Origin: Candidatus Berkelbacteria bacterium
GTDB lineage: Bacteria > Patescibacteriota > UBA1384 > CAILIB01
Reading direction: 5' to 3'
NCBI GenBank assembly: GCA_020058355.1
Contig: JAGVEG010000041.1
Coordinates: 1-7,123 of the forward strand
Length of the DNA stretch: 7,123 nucleotides
Below are positions 1 to 6,100 of the stretch, piece after piece. The number at the start of each line of letters is the position of its first letter. Position 1 is the first letter of the stretch. The translations under genes and the position numbers were made by a program. Below the pieces are notes generated by a model. It ran no database searches. It saw only the letters and a program-made list of their open reading frames with translations, and was not told where the DNA came from.

Positions 1-1
1 G

Positions 2-313
2 CTGGTCTACTACGTAAATTGCGATTACTCATTCCAGGCACGCTACTGGTGGCCCGCCCGGCCATACCGCGTTGCTGAGCCCGGCGACAAGCTCCATCCC
101 CAGGAAATCGACCGCTTCAAGTTTAGTGAATCTGAGTCACCAAAATCAGCCACACTTTCAGTGCTCCGTAATCCTGAAAACAAGCCTCTCCTTGAGTTGG
201 TATATGGTAAGGATTCAGAGTTCAAAAATGCTGATATTTACCAAGGGAAGGATGATCTTGTCTTTGTGGTCACCGGCGATAAGCAAGTTGTTCAGGATAT
301 TCGCAGCCTCTAG
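2..313 (+). CDS. C-terminal end of an unrecognised protein (5' partial)
   Basis: An open frame runs from the left edge (first complete codon at base 2) to a TAG stop at 311-313, giving 103 residues. It contains no in-frame ATG, GTG or TTG that would make a convincing start, so the gene begins outside the window. The visible part starts with an aromatic-rich stretch (LVYYVNCDYSFQARYWWPAR) and continues into a polar, charged region that looks like alternating strands and turns, ending in DLVFVVTGDKQVVQDIRSL. The opening could be the edge of a membrane segment. The 'ARYWWPA' piece loosely recalls the 'RY-LP' stretch of some GT-C membrane enzymes, but this is a weak resemblance and I assign no family. 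Its stop lies 18 bases from the stop of the convergent membrane-protein gene. Reality as a gene is supported by an uninterrupted frame, sensible amino acid composition and a location that fills the gap neatly. Confidence 0.6.
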   Translation: MVYYVNCDYSFQARYWWPARPYRVAEPGDKLHPQEIDRFKFSESESPKSATLSVLRNPENKPLLELVYGKDSEFKNADIYQGKDDLVFVVTGDKQVVQDIRSL

Positions 314-331
314 GAACGATTACTACCGTAA

Positions 332-2131
332 TTATCTCCGCTGGTAGACCACATCGGAACCGGCAACCGGCCGCCAATACGCCGTATTGAGTACATTGCC
401 GCAGGCATGCTTCTCGCGACCACCCCACCAGAGATACTGCACGCCATTGTCGGCAATTTGCTGAAGTGGCGCAACCTCACCCTTTACGGCGCCGCAGAGC
501 GTATAGTAGCGTTCGCCGTACGGTAGTCCGTAGGAGTAGAGCCAACCAGTGTAGCCGGCATGCATCACGTAGCCTCCAAATACGGCGGCCGGGTGGTTGT
601 GGTCACCTGCCGTGAGAATACGACTTGTTGCGGGAATCTTCCCACGTACTTGCTCCACAAGCCGCTGTTCACTGTCGTATATCAGTGGATTTTGTTGTGC
701 ATGCATGTCGGTGTACCACGAGGCAAAACCAGGAACAATACAGAGTACCAGTACCGCCACACGCAGGCTCCAGTGTGATGAACTGATTCGCGCGGCAGCA
801 TAGGGAGCAACCAAGACAAGCACTGTAAGAAAGTGCTTACTATTATCCCAACTGTAGGGCTGTGTCCGGAAAAACCAACCGATTACTAGGAGGAGGCTCG
901 CGGTAAGAGCAATTGGCTGCCAAGACTTTCGCCAACACAATACCACAAGAAGAATCAGGCCTGAAAGGTTCAGGGTGAGGCGCTTCCAGGCAGGTACCGT
1001 CAACTCAATCTCATCGCGAATCCACCCATGTGGCAGAGTAGCAAAGAAGCCGCGACTCTCCCCGCCTGACTGATACTTAATCTGCAACAGAGCAGCAACC
1101 ACCAATACCGCCAGAAACACCAGCTGCCAGATAGGTCGCTTCAGTAGATGTTCACGCCAGGTTGTGAGAGCGGCCACAAGACAGAGCAGACCCGCTGCCA
1201 AAAAGGCATGGACGTGTACTAGCGGGAGTAAAGCGGTAATCACAGCAGCCCAGAGTGGCGCCTCTTTACGCTTGCTGATGGCAAGCATCCCCACTAGGCA
1301 AAGACAGGCCAAGCCAAGGGGGAAGTGACGCTGCGGAATCAAGTATCCCGTTAACGTTCCCATCCAAGCAATCCCCTCACTCCCAATCCAGGTTACGTCC
1401 TGAGTAGCCAGGGTCTCCTTCCAGCCAGAAAGCTGTGTTATCCAGTAAGCTGCTGAGGCTGCGCCTCCTCCAATAAGGAGGAGTGGCGCCCACACACCCG
1501 ACCAGCGTGATCCCTGCCGCTGTGCGATCATGGTGAGCAAGCCAAGCAAAACAATCATGCACACCAACCAAGGCAGTAGCATCGAAGCGCGGTAACTAAA
1601 ACCTCCACGCAGCAAAAGGCTACTTAGCCAATCAAAGAGAAATGGATAGCGAAGTGGCTCACCCGCAAAAATAGGGAGCTCGAGATGTGGTACTTCTTGT
1701 CGCGCAAAGAATGAAGCAATGCTCAGGTGAAGCGGTAAATCTCCCCAGCTACTTGAAATGCTCGAGTCACGCAGTGGCCCCGAGAGTACGTGGCGAAATG
1801 CAAGTGTGCCAGCGACTACTGAAGTAATCGCCCAACTACCCAATGAAGTCTTACTCCACGAGGTTGAATGGAAATGCGGCAGTTTATACCGTGCTGGGAT
1901 CCGCCATACTCCTGCAGCGATAGCTGTGCAAAAAAGCACGAGCATGGTAAGACCCCACGCGTAACCAAGTAGCCATACAAAACCAAAACTTACCCAGAGG
2001 AACCCAACCAAAACCAGTGGAAAACAGATAAGCAGTGTACTAAGCAGATCAAGCTTAGTGCGTCGGTGTACCCATAAACCAAGTGAAGCAAAGCACCCAA
2101 GCGACCAGAGAAGAATCAATGCGACACTCAT
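332..2131 (-). CDS. Polytopic membrane protein, GT-C glycosyltransferase-like
   Basis: This 599-residue protein is an integral membrane protein with roughly ten or more hydrophobic segments by eye, for example near residues 3-21, 29-50, 52-75, 98-116, 182-203, 211-230, 268-286, 291-320, 333-350, 386-400, 406-421, 434-447 and 455-470. About 130 polar residues at the C-terminus (470-599) look like a separate soluble domain. After the fourth segment comes a loop with SSWGDLPLHLSIASFFARQ (D131, H135), then FAGEPLRYPFLFDWLSS (155-171). An acidic residue in the first large external loop, followed by such a helix, is typical of GT-C glycosyltransferases that use lipid-linked sugars. Other distinctive pieces are QRHFPLGL (267-274), LVHVHAFL (304-311), WDNSKHF (428-434) and, in the tail, GDHNHPAAVFGGY (509-521) then GYTGWLYSYGLPYGERY (526-542). 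The ATG start overlaps the tag stop as ATGA and has an AGGAGG site 7 bases upstream, so the start is secure. Membrane location is solid; the glycosyltransferase role is inferred from motif placement, and no donor or acceptor can be named. Confidence 0.85.
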   Translation of the reverse strand: MSVALILLWSLGCFASLGLWVHRRTKLDLLSTLLICFPLVLVGFLWVSFGFVWLLGYAWGLTMLVLFCTAIAAGVWRIPARYKLPHFHSTSWSKTSLGSWAITSVVAGTLAFRHVLSGPLRDSSISSSWGDLPLHLSIASFFARQEVPHLELPIFAGEPLRYPFLFDWLSSLLLRGGFSYRASMLLPWLVCMIVLLGLLTMIAQRQGSRWSGVWAPLLLIGGGAASAAYWITQLSGWKETLATQDVTWIGSEGIAWMGTLTGYLIPQRHFPLGLACLCLVGMLAISKRKEAPLWAAVITALLPLVHVHAFLAAGLLCLVAALTTWREHLLKRPIWQLVFLAVLVVAALLQIKYQSGGESRGFFATLPHGWIRDEIELTVPAWKRLTLNLSGLILLVVLCWRKSWQPIALTASLLLVIGWFFRTQPYSWDNSKHFLTVLVLVAPYAAARISSSHWSLRVAVLVLCIVPGFASWYTDMHAQQNPLIYDSEQRLVEQVRGKIPATSRILTAGDHNHPAAVFGGYVMHAGYTGWLYSYGLPYGERYYTLCGAVKGEVAPLQQIADNGVQYLWWGGREKHACGNVLNTAYWRPVAGSDVVYQRR

Positions 2132-2712
2132 GATGCAACCTCCTCAGCGCGAAAGCAGCCAACTAAGTGATCATTGATCATGCCGACCGCCTGCATGAAT
2201 GCGTAGCAAATAGTGCTTCCCACAAAGGTCATGCCCTCTTTTTTAAGTGCTTTGCTCATGGCATCAGATTCAGGTGACGTAGTACGAAACGCCGCCGTAT
2301 CTGCGAGGGGCTGGCGCTCATTGGGTGCAAACTGCCAGAGAAAATCAGCAAATGATTGCCGCTCGCTTATCCGCAAGTAGGCCTGGGCATTCTTACGAAT
2401 TCCGTACACCTTCAGGCGGTTTCGAATAATCGCCGGATTCTGCAGTAACTCTTCAAGATACTCATCAGGAAAATCAGCCACAATCGCGGGATCAAAATCC
2501 TTGAAAAGCTCACGGTACGCTGATTCCTTTCGCAAAATCGTAATCCAGGAAAGTCCCGCCTGCTGCCCATCAAGCATCAGCTTGGCAAACAACTGCTCGC
2601 TATCATATTCAGGCACACCCCACACCGTATCGTGGTAGTGCATGTACAGCGGATCAGTGCCGCACCAGGCGCAGCGAAGTTTTTGATCGGGTCCAAGAAG
2701 TAAGTCGGGCAT
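2128..2712 (-). CDS. tag: DNA-3-methyladenine glycosylase I
   Basis: This 194-residue protein excises 3-methyladenine from alkylated DNA as the first step of base excision repair in the cytoplasm. It aligns by eye along nearly its whole length with E. coli Tag (187 residues), including CAWCGTDPLYMHYHD (14-28), WGVPEYDS (31-38), GQQAGLSWITIL (49-60), SKALKKEGMTFVGSTICY (about 153-170) and NDHLVGC (180-186). The zinc ligands of the family are present: C14, H27, H182 and C186, matching C4, H17, H175 and C179 of E. coli Tag. The residue matching E. coli Glu38, which contacts the base, is Asp48, a conservative change. About ten extra residues precede the first zinc ligand. The start is secure, because an in-frame TAG lies a few codons upstream and no other start codon precedes C14. 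No clear Shine-Dalgarno site precedes this ATG, which suggests a short leader. It is the first gene of a two-gene minus-strand unit, overlapping the membrane-protein gene by four bases. Confidence 0.97.
   Translation of the reverse strand: MPDLLLGPDQKLRCAWCGTDPLYMHYHDTVWGVPEYDSEQLFAKLMLDGQQAGLSWITILRKESAYRELFKDFDPAIVADFPDEYLEELLQNPAIIRNRLKVYGIRKNAQAYLRISERQSFADFLWQFAPNERQPLADTAAFRTTSPESDAMSKALKKEGMTFVGSTICYAFMQAVGMINDHLVGCFRAEEVAS
2139..2144 (-). promoter_or_regulatory. Strong Shine-Dalgarno site for the membrane-protein gene
   Basis: On the minus strand the sequence reads AGGAGG, then seven bases (TTGCATC), then the ATG at 2131. This is an ideal Shine-Dalgarno match at ideal spacing. It lies inside the last codons of tag (GAG GAG GTT), so the tag reading frame carries the downstream gene's ribosome binding site. 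Together with the ATGA stop/start overlap, it fixes the start and indicates translational coupling. Confidence 0.85.
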
Positions 2713-2737
2713 GCTACTAGTGTAGCGATAAACTGCC

Positions 2738-2744
2738 TATACTA
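2738..2744. promoter_or_regulatory. Possible divergent promoter: overlapping -10-like hexamers
   Basis: The 56-base spacer 2713-2768 separates divergent tag and the VOC gene, so it should hold promoters for both unless one is read from elsewhere. On the plus strand TATACT (2738-2743) is one base from the -10 consensus. On the minus strand TAGTAT (complement of 2739-2744) is a weaker -10-like hexamer in the same place. Transcription starting about seven bases downstream of either would give leaders of only about 20 bases, consistent with the lack of a Shine-Dalgarno site before both ATGs. I see no convincing -35 hexamer for either direction, and short AT-rich hexamers arise easily by chance, so this is tentative. 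Confidence 0.3.
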
Positions 2745-2768
2745 CCTAGAGATCACTAACAGCACCCC

Positions 2769-3152
2769 ATGACCACCCTTGCTGCCGTTGAAGTAATCGT
2801 TTCAGACCTTACACGCTCACGGACGTTTTATTCGCTCTTTGGCCTGGAATTTCCCGAAATTGCAGAGGGTGAAGGCCATATTGAAGCAGTTACCCAAAGT
2901 GGCCTCCGCGTGATGCTTGATACCGAAGAAGTTATTCAAAGCTTCACGCCTGACTGGCAAAAGCCACAGGGACAGCGCGTACTACTCGCCTTTGAATGCA
3001 CTAGTCCTGAAGAAGTGGACGCCATGTACACACGTGTTCTGGAGGCTGGATTTGCAAGCCACAAAGCCCCCTGGGATGCAGCCTGGGGCCAGCGCTATGC
3101 CCAAGTCTCAGACCCGGATGGATCGCTAGTTGATTTGTTTGCAGGCCTCTAA
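2769..3152 (+). CDS. VOC (glyoxalase/bleomycin resistance-fold) family protein
   Basis: This 127-residue protein has the length and pattern of a single-chain VOC-superfamily protein built from two beta-alpha-beta-beta-beta modules (about residues 1-55 and 67-127). Family hallmarks are VSDLTRSRTFYSLFGLEF (11-28) in the first module, and AFECTSPEEVDAMYTRVLEAG (split across 74-94), PWDAAWGQRYAQVSD (101-115) and the closing DPDGSLVDLF (115-124) in the second. The usual metal ligands appear missing: the first-strand His position is occupied by A6, the second-module His by a hydrophobic residue near 71-72, and the final Glu by D122. That argues against a classical metal-dependent glyoxalase I and suits a small-molecule-binding or uncharacterised member. 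The ATG is well placed relative to the family's N-terminus but lacks a Shine-Dalgarno site. The gene is divergent from tag and convergent with the large gene, so it is probably a single-gene unit. No substrate can be inferred; 'bleomycin resistance' is a family label only. Confidence 0.9.
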   Translation: MTTLAAVEVIVSDLTRSRTFYSLFGLEFPEIAEGEGHIEAVTQSGLRVMLDTEEVIQSFTPDWQKPQGQRVLLAFECTSPEEVDAMYTRVLEAGFASHKAPWDAAWGQRYAQVSDPDGSLVDLFAGL

Positions 3153-3165
3153 CTATTTATAGAGG
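3146..3165. repeat. Small inverted repeat spanning two convergent stop codons
   Basis: CCTCTA (3146-3151) and TAGAGG (3160-3165) form a perfect 6-base stem with an 8-base loop. The structure covers the TAA of the VOC gene (3150-3152) and the TAG of the large gene (3153-3155). Its position between tail-to-tail genes is where a bidirectional terminator would sit. However, the stem is short, only half G/C, and has no T-rich run on either side, so intrinsic termination is doubtful. A 6-base stem could also be chance. Confidence 0.3.
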
Positions 3166-6100
3166 ACATTCTCCTGAAAATCTTTCATTGCCGCAAAGAG
3201 GCAGGTTCGTTCTTGGAGAGAGATTTGATCAATGGCAATAGTAATATTGTGCGCTTTCTCTAGGGCTTCGGTGTTCTGACCCTCCTTTGAAAAGAGCTCA
3301 CCGATAAACCGGATCTTATAGGTCATCGCCCACACATCAGTACAAATCTCCGCCTCTCTCTCAGAAAGTACTTTGAAGCGCACCAGAAATTGCACAAGTG
3401 CAGTGGTAGCGCCTGGAAGATTTCCCCACTCCTCTTCAGGTATTTGACCCTGATTAATAGCAGCCACCGCTAGCTGAGCCAACTTGAATGTAACGGTCCG
3501 CTGCAGAGATTCTTTAATCCGTGAAAGTGACTGCCCTCCCGCAAGACTCTCACGAAGGTTCTCAAAATCAGTAATATATGCCTTGGGTCGAGAGGGTGCC
3601 CCAAGAAGATCACGACGAATATAGCTTCCAATTTGAAAAGCTGTCGGATTTTGAAAGAGTAGTTCTTTCGCGCGTGATACTAACTCCTCACCATCAGGAT
3701 ACAGTGATGCGGTGGTCATTATCTCAGTTGGCTCTTCTTCCTGTCGCTCTTTGTGTACATCAATGGTAAACTCTGCAATATCGCGAAGATAGGTAACCGC
3801 TGTACGCGCTACCTTTGCTAAACCAGCATCGGCACGTATACCAAGTCCACTAAGCTCACCATTAATGGCAGGCTCGAGACTTCCCTGGATAAAACTCCGC
3901 ATCTCAGCACGGAAACGATCGAGATCGTCACCCACATACGAGGTATCATCAATAAAGATATTATAGTCAAGATCTGATCCTGGTGTAATTTCACCCCGAC
4001 CAGCACTCCCGGTTAAAACGGGTATAAGTGACTCGAGGCGACTATCCCCCGAAAACGGCTCCGTAGCCCGCTCCCACACACGACGCAATACTTTGGCCCG
4101 AAGCTCGGTAAAAGTTTCAGCGGCTTCAATAATTGCAGACTTATCAATCCGTGGCTCACCCGTAGCAAGATCACCCTCAATACGCACTGCTTCACGGAAA
4201 AGAAGTGGGCGTAATTGGGCACGTAACTGAAGAGGGTTAAGCTCATCATTCACGAATAGCGCCTGCTCACTTAGTCTATCAAGGAAGCCATGTGGTCGCA
4301 CTGAATCATCCTCTCTATAGAGTAGTTCGTGCATTTGCTTACGCGCCTTGCCGGCAGTATTGCTATTTACCTCTGTCAGAACTTCATCAAGTGAAGCCTC
4401 CTGATACCAGGAGAGTGGTCGCGTATTTAACTGGTTTCCCTTCAAGAAGTCGACGAGAACCGCACAGTCATAAGGGTGTTCGTTATTCTGAAGTTGCTGA
4501 GAAATCTTTGTGAGCACCCTATCAAGTATTACTCCTTCTTTTGTAGTAGGATCAACTGATTCACGATAGCTCCATACCTGATTTGCAACTTGACGTGGAT
4601 AGCCAAGAATCCGCAGGGAATTGTACACGGGCTTGAGTCTATCAAACTGCTCAGGTCCTAATACCAAACCGTCATCGGTATGTAGGACAGGAATATAAAT
4701 ACCTCGCTCAGCAACACTCAAGATAATTGCTGGAATCTCCGCACGTGAAGCCTCAACTAACTCACGCATTTGCTGGACATGTAGCCCAGAAGGATACCCG
4801 ACCACAATTGCCGTGATTTCCGAAGAAGGAAGTCCTAAGAAGACTGCTTGATGAGAAGGCCCGTCTCCGAGATTACTCAAACGCTGATCTTCATCACGCC
4901 GACTACCATACGGCTGATATTTCCAATCTGACGTTGAACCGTAGACTCGATTAACATGAATAAGTCTCGTGTGAGGATTACCGAAGCTTGGTAGACGTTC
5001 AGCCTGTGTCTTTGCTTGCTCAATGTACGGTATGAGTGCAGTAGTTGAAATATGACTTGCCAAATTTTCCTGCTGCAGGTATGCCCCCCCACCAAGGAGG
5101 TGATCACAGAAGGCGGCTTGGTCAAGGATACTTCCTAAAACAGTAGGTGGTCCAACCTGAGTAATACTTGTATTTGGCACAATTGCCGTATAATCAAGCT
5201 TACCCTCTTGATCAACGTACCCAGTAACCAACTGACGGTTACGCTCACTCGCTTTTGATCTTACATCACGGAGTGCCTGAATCTTCCCAGCAACCTCTTC
5301 TCCTTCTGTACGTGATTGCAATCGCTCAAGATCCCCAAGATATTCAAGTGAACCTGAACGTATAAGGAGGTCTTCGAATTCAGTTCGAAGAAATTTTTGA
5401 AATTCTTGTATATTTCCACCAAGTTCTCCAAGCCTTGCAGTAACATCTGGGTCCTGAGTATCAGATGGCTTCATGCGCGCAAGGAAAAGTCCTCGACGAT
5501 CTACTAAGGTGCTGTCGCTACTACTATATACCTGCACAATATTCTCAAGATAGGCTGTTACTTTACGATACGCGATAGAGACCTCATCTTCACCAATAAC
5601 CTCGGCAATGTAATTCTGTACAAGTGCAAGGACCTCTTTACGAACACCACCCAGCTTCTTTGGATCCTCGATTAGTTGCTGGAAGGGCGGATGTAGCGAA
5701 ACAAGTGCACTCAACAATAGCTCTTCACCAGTAAGTATGGCAAGCTGGCCATCCATAATTTTGTGAGTCAACTTACTTTCAGTCTTAAAGGCCTCAGGGG
5801 TCACGCCTCGCAAGGAAGGAAGGTCTTCAATGGAGAATGCATCAACCTGCATTGCAACCTGATGAAAGCCAGCAAGGGCAGCGGGGCTTTCTTGCCACTG
5901 CTCACGGATGATTATTGTTAACTCACGGAAAAGTGCCGTAACTTTTTGCAACTCCTCATGAGATACGCGTTCAAATCCACCCCGCTGTAACTCATGGAAG
6001 CGGTAGGTAGCTGAACGCAGACTACGCACACACTCGGTACGACTTGGTATACCCGGTACTACCCCCGACGGTGCCTCCAATACAATACTTCGAAGTGCCT

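Noticed and set aside
323..347. CTACC ... GGTAG inverted repeat between the convergent left-edge gene and the membrane-protein gene, considered as a terminator.
   Set aside because: Only a 5-base stem with a 15-base loop, partly inside coding sequence and without a T-rich run.
72..347. Open plus-strand frame of 91 codons beginning at the ATG-like start near 72.
   Set aside because: It overlaps the better left-edge frame (2-313) in another frame, and its serine/leucine-rich composition looks like an out-of-frame translation.
5094..5105. AAGGAGGTGATC on the plus strand, equal to an extended Shine-Dalgarno sequence and complementary to the usual 16S rRNA 3' end.
   Set aside because: It lies inside the large minus-strand coding region, encodes an ordinary DHLLGG stretch, and has no plausible plus-strand gene after it. 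Most likely chance.
4877..5125. Several 60-80 codon open frames on both strands within the large gene.
   Set aside because: They lie wholly inside the long minus-strand gene in other frames, lack ribosome binding sites and have no recognisable domains.
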